Assembly: GCF_024612015.1 (NCBI RefSeq)
Contig: NZ_CP102512.1
Coordinates: forward strand, 8,246,001 to 8,310,000
DNA: 64,000 nucleotides
Direction: 5' to 3'
From: Streptomyces sp. CA-210063
GTDB lineage: Bacteria; Actinomycetota; Actinomycetes; Streptomycetales; Streptomycetaceae
Below are positions 54,186 to 63,105 of the stretch, piece after piece (positions within the stretch are counted from its first letter, which is position 1; each line of letters starts with the position of its first letter). Under the pieces are notes generated by a model. That model ran no database searches, was not told the DNA's origin, and worked only from the letters and a program-made list of their open reading frames with translations. Both the position numbers and the translations under genes were made by a program.

Positions 54186-55445
54186 TCAGACGGCGGGCGT
54201 CGGCGTGGGCGGGTTCGTCGAGGCCGTGGTCTCGGCGGCGGTCGCGGCCGCGGGGGCCGGAATGGTCGCCGTGAGGTCCGCGACCACCGGGCCGGCCGGC
54301 GGCGTCACCGCTGCCATCGCCGTGGTCACCACTCCGGGCGTCTCCTCGGCGTCGTTCACATTGGTGTGGTCGACCACCTCGCGGCGCGAGAGCACCCAGA
54401 TGGCGGCGCTGGAGGCGATGAGGAAGACCGCGACGACGGCCGTGCCCCAGGTGCCGAAGGACGTGACCCACTCGGCGAGCGCGGCGACCAGCGCGGCGGC
54501 CGGCAGGGTCAGCCCCCAGGCGACGAACATCCGGGTCGCGGTCGACCAGCGGACCACACCGCCCTTGCGGCCGAGGCCCGCGCCCATCACGGCACCGGAG
54601 ACCGAGTGCGTGGTGGAGAGGGAGAAGCCGAGGTGCGAGGAGGCCAGGATGACCGTGGCCGCGCTGGTCTGGGCGGCGAAGCCCTGCTGCGGCTGGAGGT
54701 CGGTCAGACCCTTGCCCATCGTGCGGATGATGCGCCAGCCGCCCAGGTAGGTGCCGAGCGCGATGGCCATACCGGCGGAGACGATGACCCACACCGGCGG
54801 GTCGGAGTCGGGTGCGAGGGCGCCGCCGGCGACCAGGGCCAGGGTGATGATGCCCATCGTCTTCTGGGCGTCGTTCGTACCGTGGGCCAGCGAGACCAGG
54901 CCCGCGGAGGCGATCTGACCGGCGCGGTAGCCCTTGCCGGAGGCCTTCTCGCTCGTGTGCTTCCCGAGCCCGTACGTCAGCCGGGTGGCGAACATCGCCG
55001 CGATGCCGGCGACCAGCGGGGCCGCGACGGCGGGGATCAGCACCTTGGTGACGAGGACGTCACCGTGCACCGCGCCCGCGCCGGCCGAGGCGATGGTGGC
55101 GCCGATGAGACCGCCCATCAGGGCGTGCGAGGAACTGGAGGGGAGCCCGACGAGCCAGGTCAGCAGGTTCCAGAGGATGGCGCCGACGAGCGCCGCGAAT
55201 ATGACCTCTGGCTGTATGCCGGACTCGTCGACGAGCCCCTTGGAGATGGTGTTGGCGACCTCTATGGAAAGGAACGCGCCGACAAGGTTGAGCACGGCGG
55301 ACATGGCGACCGCGACCTTGGGCTTCATGGCGCCGGTCGAGATGGTGGTGGCCATCGCGTTGGCGGTGTCGTGGAAACCGTTCGTAAAATCGAACGCGAG
55401 CGCAGTGATCACTACGATCGCGAGGATCAGCGAGAAGTTTTCCAT
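54186..55445 (-). CDS. Low-affinity inorganic phosphate transporter, PiT family
   Basis: A 419-residue membrane protein with about ten helices. The two PiT repeats are seen as ALAFDFTNGFHDTANAMATTISTGAMKP near the N-terminus and GLVSLAHGTNDAQKTMGIITLAL in the middle, each with the GFHDTAN/GTNDAQK sodium- or proton-coupled phosphate site. The C-terminal 70 residues are Ala/Pro/Thr-rich and non-membrane. A PHO box lies about 50-70 bases upstream of the start, pointing to PhoP control. It appears orthologous to pitH2 of S. coelicolor (from context and memory, not checked). Confidence 0.95.
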   Translation of the reverse strand: MENFSLILAIVVITALAFDFTNGFHDTANAMATTISTGAMKPKVAVAMSAVLNLVGAFLSIEVANTISKGLVDESGIQPEVIFAALVGAILWNLLTWLVGLPSSSSHALMGGLIGATIASAGAGAVHGDVLVTKVLIPAVAAPLVAGIAAMFATRLTYGLGKHTSEKASGKGYRAGQIASAGLVSLAHGTNDAQKTMGIITLALVAGGALAPDSDPPVWVIVSAGMAIALGTYLGGWRIIRTMGKGLTDLQPQQGFAAQTSAATVILASSHLGFSLSTTHSVSGAVMGAGLGRKGGVVRWSTATRMFVAWGLTLPAAALVAALAEWVTSFGTWGTAVVAVFLIASSAAIWVLSRREVVDHTNVNDAEETPGVVTTAMAAVTPPAGPVVADLTATIPAPAAATAAETTASTNPPTPTPAV

Positions 55446-55492
55446 TTACCCGGGCTTCTTTTGGACGTCAGTGGCACGTGGACCGTAGGCAA

Positions 55493-55514
55493 CCTGGATG
55501 AACGGAAGATGAAC
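55493..55514 (-). promoter_or_regulatory. PHO box (PhoP site) upstream of the PiT gene
   Basis: On the minus strand GTTCATCTTCC is directly followed by GTTCATCCAGG: two 11-bp direct repeats that match the Streptomyces PhoP pattern GTTCACC-N4. It lies 48-69 bases before the transporter start codon. Confidence 0.75.
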
Positions 55515-55636
55515 TAGGACAGGCTTGCGGGTGTAGTGAATGAGGTGCCGCCGCTCCGCCTGTGCGCCGACGCAGGCGGCGAGCCCGGCGGAGCGACAGC
55601 CCCCGTGTTCGAACTGAGGTGGAATACCGAGGTCCG

Positions 55637-56386
55637 CTACCCCTTGGCGAACTCCTTCAGCCGGCCCATGGACCCGTTGAAGAGATTCTGGTCACCCGGC
55701 AGGCGCCCGCTGCCGTTGTCGTACTGCCAGATCGTCCAGAACTTCCACCCCGCGGGCAGTTCTCCCGCCCCCGCGGAGTTGTACCGGGCCAGCCACAGCG
55801 CGTGGTTCCCGCCGAAGGCCGCGCTGTTGCCGGTGCAGGTCTTCCACCAGTGGGTGGTCGTGTAGATCACCGGACGACGGCCGGTGAGGCGCTTGACCTC
55901 GTCGCTGAACGACTTGATCCAGCCGACCATCCTGCTGTTGCTCAGGCCGTAGCACTTCTTCTTCCTGTCGTACGGGTTGTACTCGATGTCGAGCGCCGGC
56001 GGCAGCGTCCAGCCGTCCGCGCGCCAGCCGCCGCCGTTGTTCACGAAGTAGCGGGCCTGGGCCTTGCCGGACGACCTGTTCGGCACCGCGAAGTGGTAGG
56101 CGCCGCGGACCAGGCCCGCGTTCCGCGAACCGTTGTACTGCTGGCCGAAGTACGGGTTGCGGTAGGTGGTGGACTCGGTCGCCTTGACGTAGACGAACCG
56201 GGCGCCCTTCGACTTCGCGCTCGACCAGTTGACCTTCTTCTGGTGCGAGGAGACGTCGTGCCCCTCGGGCTTGGCGGCGGCCGAGACAGGGATCTCGACG
56301 AGAGCTGTCCCCCCTAGGGCGAGCGCGGCGACGGAGGCCGCGAACACGCGGTTGCGACGACGGGACGGCTTGAGATCACGGGCCAT
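55637..56386 (-). CDS. Secreted GH25-family lysozyme
   Basis: A 249-residue muramidase. Residues 1-37 are a signal peptide (RRRNRVFAASVAALALGGTALVEIPVSAAA). The mature domain starts PEGHDVSSHQKKVNW (catalytic-site Asp), continues FVYVKATESTTYRNPYFGQQYNGSRNAGLVRGAYHFAVPN, has LPPALDIEYNPYD with the DxE catalytic pair, and ends KFWTIWQYDNGSG. It cleaves the beta-1,4 bond of peptidoglycan and probably remodels the wall or lyses competitors. ATG 56386 follows GGGGGGA; ATG 56419 is possible. It is convergent with nothing nearby and transcribed alone. Confidence 0.93.
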   Translation of the reverse strand: MARDLKPSRRRNRVFAASVAALALGGTALVEIPVSAAAKPEGHDVSSHQKKVNWSSAKSKGARFVYVKATESTTYRNPYFGQQYNGSRNAGLVRGAYHFAVPNRSSGKAQARYFVNNGGGWRADGWTLPPALDIEYNPYDRKKKCYGLSNSRMVGWIKSFSDEVKRLTGRRPVIYTTTHWWKTCTGNSAAFGGNHALWLARYNSAGAGELPAGWKFWTIWQYDNGSGRLPGDQNLFNGSMGRLKEFAKG

Positions 56387-56584
56387 GTTTTCCCCCCGGA
56401 ATGGCGAATTGTGCGACAAAACAACCGGAGATTACTGGAAGATCCCCGAAACGCGGTCGATCACCGGCCAATCACCAACACCGGGTGATGTATGCGTATA
56501 TGAGCTCTTCCGAAGGCCCGTCCTCCGCCCTGCAGTGCCCGCGCCCGGGACCCTTCCTCGCCGTCCGCCTGGCAGGATCACGGC

Positions 56585-57373
56585 ATGGCTGAGCAGCGGC
56601 GCACCGCCCGGGACGAGCGGGGCACGGGTGAGGACGCACAGGATGCGCGCAACGTACGGCGACGGGGTGTGCCGGACGACGTGGCGCGCGCGTGGGACGA
56701 ACTCGTCGCGACGGCCCGCCGGACGGTGACCGAGGGGCTGGTCGTCGGCACCTCCGGCAATGTGTCCGTACGCGTGGGCGACACCGTCCTGGTCACACCG
56801 ACGGGCGTGCCGTACGACCGCCTGACCCCGGACGACGTGACGGGCGTCGACCTCTTGGGCCGGCAGGTCCTCGGCACGCTCCGCCCGACGAGCGAACTCC
56901 CCATGCACCTGGCGATCCACACCACCACCGACGCCCGCGCCGTCGTGCACACCCACGCCGTCCACGCGACCGCCGTCTCCACCCTCGTGAGCGAGCTGCC
57001 GCTGATCCACTACATGTCCGCCGCCCTCGGCGGACCCGTCCGGGTCGCCCCCTATGCGACCTACGGCACCCCGGAGTTGGCCGAGAACATGCTCCGCGCT
57101 TTGACGGACCGCACCGCTTGCCTCCTCCAGAACCACGGCACGATCACCTACGGAGACACCCTCTCCGAGGCCTACGACCGCACGGCCCAACTCGAATGGA
57201 TGTGCCAGGTCTGGCTGACGGCATCCTCCGTACCGGGCCTCACCCCGAACCTGCTCACCCACGCACAGGTGGCGGAGGTGGGGGAGCGGCTGCGGGGCTA
57301 TGGGCAGCCGGGACAGGGGACCGCCGGCGGGCCCGGAGCGCCGGGCACCGCCGGGCGGAAGCGTCCGGGCTGA
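56585..57373 (+). CDS. Class II aldolase/adducin family protein
   Basis: A 262-residue enzyme like L-fuculose-phosphate or ribulose-phosphate aldolase/epimerase. GLVVGTSGNVSVRVGDTVLVTPTGVPYDRLTPDDVTGVDLLG binds the phosphate, SELPMHLAIHTTTDARAVVHTHAVHATAVSTL contains the zinc ligands (HTHAVH), and LLQNHGTITYGDTLSEAYDRTAQLEWMCQ has the third His. The N-terminal 25 residues and C-terminal 30 residues are low-complexity and variable. It begins a plus-strand run with the alpha/beta hydrolase. The sugar substrate is not clear. Confidence 0.88.
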   Translation: MAEQRRTARDERGTGEDAQDARNVRRRGVPDDVARAWDELVATARRTVTEGLVVGTSGNVSVRVGDTVLVTPTGVPYDRLTPDDVTGVDLLGRQVLGTLRPTSELPMHLAIHTTTDARAVVHTHAVHATAVSTLVSELPLIHYMSAALGGPVRVAPYATYGTPELAENMLRALTDRTACLLQNHGTITYGDTLSEAYDRTAQLEWMCQVWLTASSVPGLTPNLLTHAQVAEVGERLRGYGQPGQGTAGGPGAPGTAGRKRPG

Positions 57374-57528
57374 TCGGCGTCGCGGCGGAAACAGAGCTCC
57401 GCGGCGGAGCCAGGGGCCTTTGGACCATCGCTCGTCATGCCCGCCCGGCCATCCGCGCGCTCGTCACCCCGTTCACCCGTCATCCGCGCCCACTGGCCCA
57501 GGACGGGGTCCGCCAGGACACTGGAGCC

Positions 57529-58656
57529 GTGCGTGCAGTCAAAGCGGCAGCCTCGGCCCTCGGGGTCGTGTTCGCGGCCGGCGCGGCCAGTGTCGCCGTG
57601 GGCCGGCTGGCGAGTGACGCCGCGCTGAAGGCGCCGCCGGGCGGACCGCTGCCCACGGAACCCCGGCTGACCGTGCACTCCACCGCCGCGGGCCGTATCG
57701 CCCTGACCCGGGCCTTCGCCTCCCAACGCCCCGGCACCTACGGCCTCACCGGCCACGGCTCCCACGCGGTCGTCGGCACTGTCCTGAACGGCGCCCCGCA
57801 CGCCCCCGACACGGTCGTACGCCGCCTGGAACGCGTCACCCACGGCACCCTGGAGCCCGGCGACAAGGTGTGGCTCACCCCGAACACCCACATCGGCGAC
57901 CCCCGCACCGCGCTCGGCCTCGACCACGACGACGTCGACGTCCCCGGCGAACTCGGCACCCTGCCCGCCTGGTTGGTGCCCGCGGACCGGGACACCTGGG
58001 TGATCGCCGTGCACGGCCTGGGCGCGACCCGCGAACACGCCATGAACGTCATGGAGTTCCTGCACCGCCACCACTTCCCGGTGCTCGCCCTCGCCTACCG
58101 CGGCGACCCGGGCGCGCCCCGCTCCCCGGACGGCCTGAACCACCTCGGCGAGACCGAGTGGCGCGACGTGGACGCGGCCATCCGGTACGCCGTGCGGTTC
58201 GGCGCCGAACAGGTCGTCCTGCACGGCTGGTCCACCGGCGCCACCATGGCCCTGCGCGCCGCCACGCACTCCCCGCTCCGCGACCGCGTCGCCGGACTCG
58301 TCCTGGACTCACCGGTCCTCGACTGGACGGCCACCCTGCGCGCCCTCGCCGCCGCCCGCCGCACCCCCGGCGCCCTGCTGCCCCTCGCGGTCCGCGCCGC
58401 CCAGGGCCGCACGGGACTGCGCGCCGCCCCCGTCGGCCAGGCCGCCGTCCCAGCGGAACTCAGGACCCCCACCCTGCTCTTCCACGGCCCCGACGACGCC
58501 GTCGCCCCCTGGGGCCCCTCCCGCGCCCTCGCCGCCCGCCACCCCGGCCGGGTCACCCTCCGCACCGTCCCCCACGCCCCGCACGGCGCCATGTGGAACG
58601 CCGACCCCCAGGCCTACGAAGAGACCCTGCGCCGCTTCCTCACGCCCCTGATGTAG
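57529..58656 (+). CDS. Alpha/beta hydrolase, membrane-anchored
   Basis: A 375-residue protein. An N-terminal hydrophobic segment (about residues 5-22, AASALGVVFAAGAASVAVG) could be a signal anchor. WVIAVHGLGATREHAMNVMEFLHRHHFPVLALAYRG is the oxyanion/start of the fold, VVLHGWSTGATMALRAATHSPLRDRVAGLVLDSPVLDW has the nucleophile in GWSTG, and TPTLLFHGPDDAVAPWGPSRALA plus TVPHAPHGAMWNADP supply the Asp and His of the triad. Probably an esterase or peptidase-like hydrolase acting at or outside the membrane. GTG 57529 is the only reasonable start in the frame. It follows the aldolase gene at 155 bp. Confidence 0.85.
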   Translation: MRAVKAAASALGVVFAAGAASVAVGRLASDAALKAPPGGPLPTEPRLTVHSTAAGRIALTRAFASQRPGTYGLTGHGSHAVVGTVLNGAPHAPDTVVRRLERVTHGTLEPGDKVWLTPNTHIGDPRTALGLDHDDVDVPGELGTLPAWLVPADRDTWVIAVHGLGATREHAMNVMEFLHRHHFPVLALAYRGDPGAPRSPDGLNHLGETEWRDVDAAIRYAVRFGAEQVVLHGWSTGATMALRAATHSPLRDRVAGLVLDSPVLDWTATLRALAAARRTPGALLPLAVRAAQGRTGLRAAPVGQAAVPAELRTPTLLFHGPDDAVAPWGPSRALAARHPGRVTLRTVPHAPHGAMWNADPQAYEETLRRFLTPLM

Positions 58657-58751
58657 GGAGCAGGGGAGCCCGACCGGTCGTGCCGCGCCCCACACGTTGT
58701 CGGAACCCTGTCGGCAGGGCCGGGAACCGCCCCGCCACAGAGAGGTACGCC

Positions 58752-58852
58752 ACATTCCGTTTAGCGTCGAACCAGGGCGATCCTCCTCGGTGTCGACCCC
58801 CTGGGGAACCCGTGCGTTGGCCACCCCTGTCGCCCGCTGTGACATTCCGTTT
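58752..58852. promoter_or_regulatory. Direct repeat ACATTCCGTTT, 90 bp apart
   Basis: Identical 11-mers at 58752-58762 and 58842-58852 lie in the gap before the conserved hypothetical gene. Copies this long are not expected by chance in this GC-rich context. They may be regulator sites. Confidence 0.4.
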
Positions 58853-58886
58853 GGGTTTTCGGACCGTCAACCGGAAGACTGCCCCC

Positions 58887-60284
58887 GTGACGTCCCGTAA
58901 TCCGCGCGACTCCAGGCTCCGACTCGTCAGCCCGCGAACCCTGGCCGCCGCTCCCCGAGCAGCAGTGACCCAGCGCCGCCGACCGGCTCCCCGGCCCCCG
59001 GAGGGCACCCCGCCGCCCGCGGAACTCGCCCGCATGGCCCGCGCCGTCCTGGCGGACGCGGCCCGCGTCGCCCGCTGGGCCGATGCCGCCCTGCGCCCCG
59101 GCCGCGAGGGCGCGGGCTCCGACGGCACCGGCACTCTCTCTGCCGCGACCGCCGAACGGGCCGCCACCGACCTGGGGTTGACCCCGGATCAGGTGCACCA
59201 CGACTGGGACACGGCTCGTCTGGCCGGCCTCGTCGAGGTGCACGGCGACAGCGCGCGCCCCGGCTGGCGGCTGCGCGCCTGGAACCGCGACGACAGCGCC
59301 GTACTGCGCGGCTGGGTGGCGTTCTTCGACGCCTGGTCCATCGCCCACCCCGAGCCCGCGGACCGAGAGCCCGCCGCCGTCGCCGAGGTCGTCTCGGCCA
59401 TGCCGCAGGTGCTCTCCTTCCTCCAGCTCTCCGCCGGGCCCGTCCCCGTGGAACAGCTCCTCGACCTCCTCGACCAGCGGGTCACCGAACTGCGCACCGA
59501 GCGCTGCGAGGTCCCCTATGGCCCGCAGGCCGAGGCGAGCGTGGAGCCCAGCACCGAGGACACCCCCCTCGCCCCGCTGCTCGACTGGTCCCTGCGCGCC
59601 CTCGCCTCCGTCGGCGCCCTCACCTACGGCGACGGCCAGGCCACCCTCACCCCGCTCGGCAGCTGGGCGGTCTGGGTCAAGCTGGAGCAGATCTGCGTCG
59701 CCGCGCAGAGCCCCGCCGGGAACATCGAGGTCTCCGCCGAGGACATGCTCCGCGGCTGCGCCCAGCTCCGCCCGAACGCGGCCCGCGCCGAGTACCGCGC
59801 CTGGCTCGCCGCCCGCCCCGTCGGCGGCGCCGTCACCGAACTCATCGACGCCGCCCGAGGCGAGGACGCCCTCATCCGCGGCCTCGCCTTCGAGGCCCTG
59901 CGCGTCGTCGGCACCCCCGCCGAGCCGGACGTACGCACCGTCGCGGACGAGACCCCGCTGCGCCCCTACGCCCTGCTCTGGCTCGCCGAGCATGACGGCG
60001 CCGACCCCGAGGACGCCCACGAGGTGCTCACCCGTGAGGAGGCCACCTGGCTCTGGGTGGACACCGCCGCGGCCGTCGCCGACCACGGCGAGGCCCCGCT
60101 GCTCGTACGCCACCTGGAGTCCGCGGTGCAGGCCACGGTCCCCGCGCTGCTCGACGAGGTCCGCGCGGTCGGCCATCCCCGCACCGTCCAGGTCCTGGTC
60201 GCCCTCGCCGCCGCCCACCCCGACCCGGCTCTCGCCAAGGCCGTCCGCCGCGCCGCCTTCCAGGTGCACACCGGAGGCAGCTGA
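58887..60284 (+). CDS. Conserved hypothetical protein with a helix-turn-helix-like region
   Basis: A 465-residue soluble protein that I cannot assign. Residues about 80-140 (AERAATDLGLTPDQVHHDWDTARLAGLVEVHGDSARPGWRLRAWNRDD) resemble a winged helix, and a second similar unit is at about 225-265 (LLDWSLRALASVGALTYGDGQATLTPLGSWAV). The C-terminal 200 residues look like alpha-helical repeats (LRPNAARAEYRAWLAARPVGGAVTELIDAARGEDALIRGLAFEALRVVG..., VQVLVALAAAHPDPALAKAVRRAAFQV), similar in style to HEAT repeats. GTG 58887 has GGAAG nine bases upstream. No neighbour points to a function. Confidence 0.75.
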   Translation: MTSRNPRDSRLRLVSPRTLAAAPRAAVTQRRRPAPRPPEGTPPPAELARMARAVLADAARVARWADAALRPGREGAGSDGTGTLSAATAERAATDLGLTPDQVHHDWDTARLAGLVEVHGDSARPGWRLRAWNRDDSAVLRGWVAFFDAWSIAHPEPADREPAAVAEVVSAMPQVLSFLQLSAGPVPVEQLLDLLDQRVTELRTERCEVPYGPQAEASVEPSTEDTPLAPLLDWSLRALASVGALTYGDGQATLTPLGSWAVWVKLEQICVAAQSPAGNIEVSAEDMLRGCAQLRPNAARAEYRAWLAARPVGGAVTELIDAARGEDALIRGLAFEALRVVGTPAEPDVRTVADETPLRPYALLWLAEHDGADPEDAHEVLTREEATWLWVDTAAAVADHGEAPLLVRHLESAVQATVPALLDEVRAVGHPRTVQVLVALAAAHPDPALAKAVRRAAFQVHTGGS

Positions 60285-60324
60285 CCGGGCCGGCCCGCGC
60301 CGGACCGCGCGGGACGGGCCGGTC
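60283..60324. terminator. Hairpin between convergent genes
   Basis: An 18-bp stem with three mismatches (GACCGGGCCGGCCCGCGC against GCGCGGGACGGGCCGGTC) and a 6-base loop, between the hypothetical gene and the VOC gene. Confidence 0.55.
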
Positions 60325-60333
60325 GCGTGGGCG

Positions 60334-60756
60334 TCAGCCGCCTATCTCGGGGGCGTACGTGCCGAAGCTCCACACATTGCCCTCGGCGTCCCGGGCCATG
60401 TAGTCGCGCGACCCGTACTCCTGGTCCGTCGGGGGCATCAGGATCTCCACGCCGTGCTCGACGGCCCTCAGGTGATGGGCGTCCACGTCGTCCACGACGA
60501 TGTACACCCCGGCGGGCCCCGCGCCTTTCATCGCGCCGTCGAAGACGCTGCCGCTGCCCTTGGAGCCGACCATCACCGCGCCGTTCCCCTGCGTCAGCTC
60601 GGCGTGCCGCACCACCCCGTCCTCGCCCTCGTACACCGACAGCTCGGTGAAGCCCAGCGCCTCCGTGAGCTGCCTGATGGCCGCCTTGGCGTCCGCGTAC
60701 AGCAGCGTCGGATAGACGCTCGGACGCCCGTCGCTCCTGCCTGCCATACCGATCAC
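60334..60756 (-). CDS. VOC-superfamily protein (glyoxalase/bleomycin-resistance fold)
   Basis: A 140-residue protein made of two beta-alpha-beta-beta-beta units: VYPTLLYADAKAAIRQLTEALGFTELSVYEGEDGVVRHAELTQGNGAVMVGS and AGVYIVVDDVDAHHLRAVEHGVEILMPPTDQEYGSRDYMARDAEGNVWSFGTY. The pattern HAEL plus GNVWSFGTY is typical of PhnB-like VOC proteins, which may bind metal and a small ligand; enzymatic or binding function is not clear. GTG 60756 is used; ATG 60747 is an alternative. Confidence 0.85.
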   Translation of the reverse strand: MIGMAGRSDGRPSVYPTLLYADAKAAIRQLTEALGFTELSVYEGEDGVVRHAELTQGNGAVMVGSKGSGSVFDGAMKGAGPAGVYIVVDDVDAHHLRAVEHGVEILMPPTDQEYGSRDYMARDAEGNVWSFGTYAPEIGG

Positions 60757-60896
60757 GACCCCTCCGTCGTCCGGAATACGACTTGCTGCTCAGTTTTGCA
60801 CCCACCACTGACAACGCCCTGCCGAGCGAGCGAGAGAGAACAGACGGTTGACCGGGCGGGCGGCTGAGCGGCCGGTCGGGGGATGCGCCGCGAAAA

Positions 60897-61323
60897 GTGT
60901 TCCCGGCGCGCGGGCACGTCATCGAGCTGTGGGACGACGGGCTGGTCACCGACACCGGCGGCGAGGGCGTCCGCCGGCACCGGGCCGTGCCGGGCGCGGC
61001 CCACCCGCTCCGGGCCGGGGGCGGAAACGGGACCCTGAGACTCCTCAGCCCCCGCATGCTCGCCGTGGTCACCCCCGGCCGCGTCACCGCCCACCGCCTC
61101 GCGGACGGTGACCTCCGCTGGGTGCTGCCCGCCGACGAGGGCTGCGCGTTCGAGCCCGGGCGGGCGGGCGGTGCGGCGCGGCACGGCGCTGCTCATCGCC
61201 CAGCCCTGCACCACCGACGGGACCCCGGACCCGGACGCGCCCTGGACGTCCCAGATGGTCGCCGTCGACGACCTCGGCCGCATCACCCCGGACCGCAGAC
61301 CGCTCGGCAACGAACTCCCGTAG
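60897..61323 (+). pseudogene. Hypothetical protein gene broken by a one-unit GGGC slip
   Basis: GTG 60897 starts a frame with typical codon bias (GHVIELWDDGLVTDTGGEGV..., RMLAVVTPGRVTAHRLADGDLRWVLPADEGCAFEPGR). At 61158-61169 there are three GGGC units; after them the coding pattern moves to the +1 frame (RRGTALLIAQPCTTDGTPDPDAPWTSQMVAVDDLGRITPDRRPLGNELP) and stops at 61321-61323. Removing one GGGC would join the two parts into a single 140-residue protein. This could be a true mutation, phase variation or an assembly error. Family unknown. Confidence 0.7.
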
Positions 61324-61412
61324 CCCGAGGGGACCGATGTCCGGCGCGAGCCGGTGACCGAGACCACGTGATCCCTTGTGGTACGGGCGGAAAACCGCTT
61401 GCCGCCCCCAGT

Positions 61413-61448
61413 TAGAATCGGCCCATGGCCATTCTCCTCGCGCATTAG
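61413..61448 (+). promoter_or_regulatory. Possible leaderless leader ORF (MAILLAH) and its -10 box
   Basis: TAGAAT (61413-61418) is followed six bases later by ATG GCC ATT CTC CTC GCG CAT TAG (61425-61448), coding MAILLAH. The spacing fits a transcript that begins at or near the A of the ATG. The region lies 58 bases before the ABC-F start, a position typical of attenuation leaders. No -35 box could be placed firmly. Confidence 0.45.
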
Positions 61449-61506
61449 ACGGCGGGAACGTCCTCAGCCGCCCACCCGCCTCCCCCATCCGCTCTGGAGT
61501 CTGTCC

Positions 61507-63105
61507 GTGATCTCCGCCTCCGGTATCGAGCTGCGCGCCGGTGCCCGCGTCCTCATCGAGTCCGCCACCTTCCGTGTCGCCAAGGGCGACCGCATCGGCC
61601 TGGTCGGCCGCAACGGCGCCGGCAAGACCACCCTCACCAAGTGCCTGGCCGGCGAGGGCATGCCGGCCGGCGGCACCATCACCCGCTCCGGCGAGGTCGG
61701 CTATCTCCCGCAGGACCCCCGCACCGGCGACCTCGACGTCCTCGCCCGTGACCGCATCCTCTCCGCGCGCGGCCTCGACGTACTGATCCGCAAGATGCGC
61801 GACAACGAGCAGCGCATCGCCAACGGCTCGGGCGCCACCCGCGAGAAGGCGCTCAAGCAGTACGAGCGCCAGGAGACGGAGTTCCTCACCAAGGGCGGGT
61901 ACTCCGCCGAAGCCGAGGCCGCCACCATCGCCGCCGCGCTGAATCTGCCCGACCGGGTGCTCGGCCAGCCGCTGCACACCCTCTCCGGCGGTCAGCGCCG
62001 CCGTATCGAGCTGGCCCGGATCCTCTTCTCCGACGCCGACACCCTGCTCCTGGACGAGCCGACGAACCACCTCGACGCCGACTCGATCATCTGGCTGCGC
62101 GACTACCTCAAGACCTACCGCGGCGGCTTCATCGTGATCTCCCACGACGTCGACCTGGTCGAGACAGTCGTCAACAAGGTGTTCTACCTGGACGCCAACC
62201 GCGCCGAGATCGACGTCTACAACATGGGCTGGAAGCTCTACCAGCAGCAGCGCGAGGCCGACGAGAAGCGCCGCAAGCGCGAGCGGCAGAACGCCGAGAA
62301 GAAGGCCGCCGCGCTGCACTCGCAGGCCGACAAGATGCGCGCCAAGGCCACCAAGACCGTCGCCGCGCAGAACATGGCCAAGCGCGCCGACCGGCTGCTC
62401 GCCGGCCTCGACGCGGTACGGGTCTCCGACAAGGTCGCCAAGCTGCGCTTCCCCGAGCCCGCGCCCTGCGGCAAGACGCCGCTCACCGCCGAGGGCCTGT
62501 CGAAGTCGTACGGCTCGCTGGAGATCTTCACCGACGTCGACCTGGCCATCGACAAGGGCTCCCGGGTCGTCATCCTCGGCCTCAACGGCGCCGGCAAGAC
62601 GACCCTGCTCCGCCTCCTGGGCGGCGTGGAGAAGCCCGACACCGGCCAGGTGATCGAGGGCCACGGCCTCAAGCTCGGCTACTACGCGCAGGAGCACGAG
62701 ACCCTCGACCCGGAGCGCACCGTCCTGGAGAACATGCGCTCCGCCTCCCCCGACCTGGACCTGGTCGAGATCCGCAAGACGCTCGGCTCATTCCTGTTCT
62801 CCGGCGACGACGTGGACAAGCCGGCCGGGGTCCTCTCCGGCGGCGAGAAGACCCGTCTCGCGCTCGCGACCCTCGTGGTGTCGTCCGCGAACGTCCTCCT
62901 GCTCGACGAGCCGACGAACAACCTCGACCCCGCCAGCCGTGAGGAGATCCTTGGCGCGCTGCGCACCTACAAGGGCGCGGTCGTCCTCGTCACCCACGAC
63001 GAGGGCGCGGTCGAGGCGCTCCAGCCGGAGCGGATCATCCTGCTGCCGGACGGCGTCGAGGACCTGTGGGGCGCGGACTATGCCGACCTCGTCGCGCTCG
63101 CTTGA
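61507..63105 (+). CDS. ABC-F family ATPase (ribosome-associated)
   Basis: A 532-residue protein with two ATPase domains and no membrane part. Domain 1: Walker A GRNGAGKTT, signature LSGGQRRR, Walker B TLLLDEPTNHLDADS. Domain 2: Walker A GLNGAGKTT, signature LSGGEKTR, Walker B VLLLDEPTNNLDPAS. A charged interdomain linker (about 255-310, READEKRRKRERQNAEKKAAALHSQADKMRAKATKT) is the ribosome-exit-site arm of this family. Members either act as translation factors (EttA-like) or protect the ribosome from antibiotics; which applies here is open. GTG 61507 follows TGGAG by seven bases. The upstream short ORF may regulate it. Confidence 0.93.
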   Translation: MISASGIELRAGARVLIESATFRVAKGDRIGLVGRNGAGKTTLTKCLAGEGMPAGGTITRSGEVGYLPQDPRTGDLDVLARDRILSARGLDVLIRKMRDNEQRIANGSGATREKALKQYERQETEFLTKGGYSAEAEAATIAAALNLPDRVLGQPLHTLSGGQRRRIELARILFSDADTLLLDEPTNHLDADSIIWLRDYLKTYRGGFIVISHDVDLVETVVNKVFYLDANRAEIDVYNMGWKLYQQQREADEKRRKRERQNAEKKAAALHSQADKMRAKATKTVAAQNMAKRADRLLAGLDAVRVSDKVAKLRFPEPAPCGKTPLTAEGLSKSYGSLEIFTDVDLAIDKGSRVVILGLNGAGKTTLLRLLGGVEKPDTGQVIEGHGLKLGYYAQEHETLDPERTVLENMRSASPDLDLVEIRKTLGSFLFSGDDVDKPAGVLSGGEKTRLALATLVVSSANVLLLDEPTNNLDPASREEILGALRTYKGAVVLVTHDEGAVEALQPERIILLPDGVEDLWGADYADLVALA

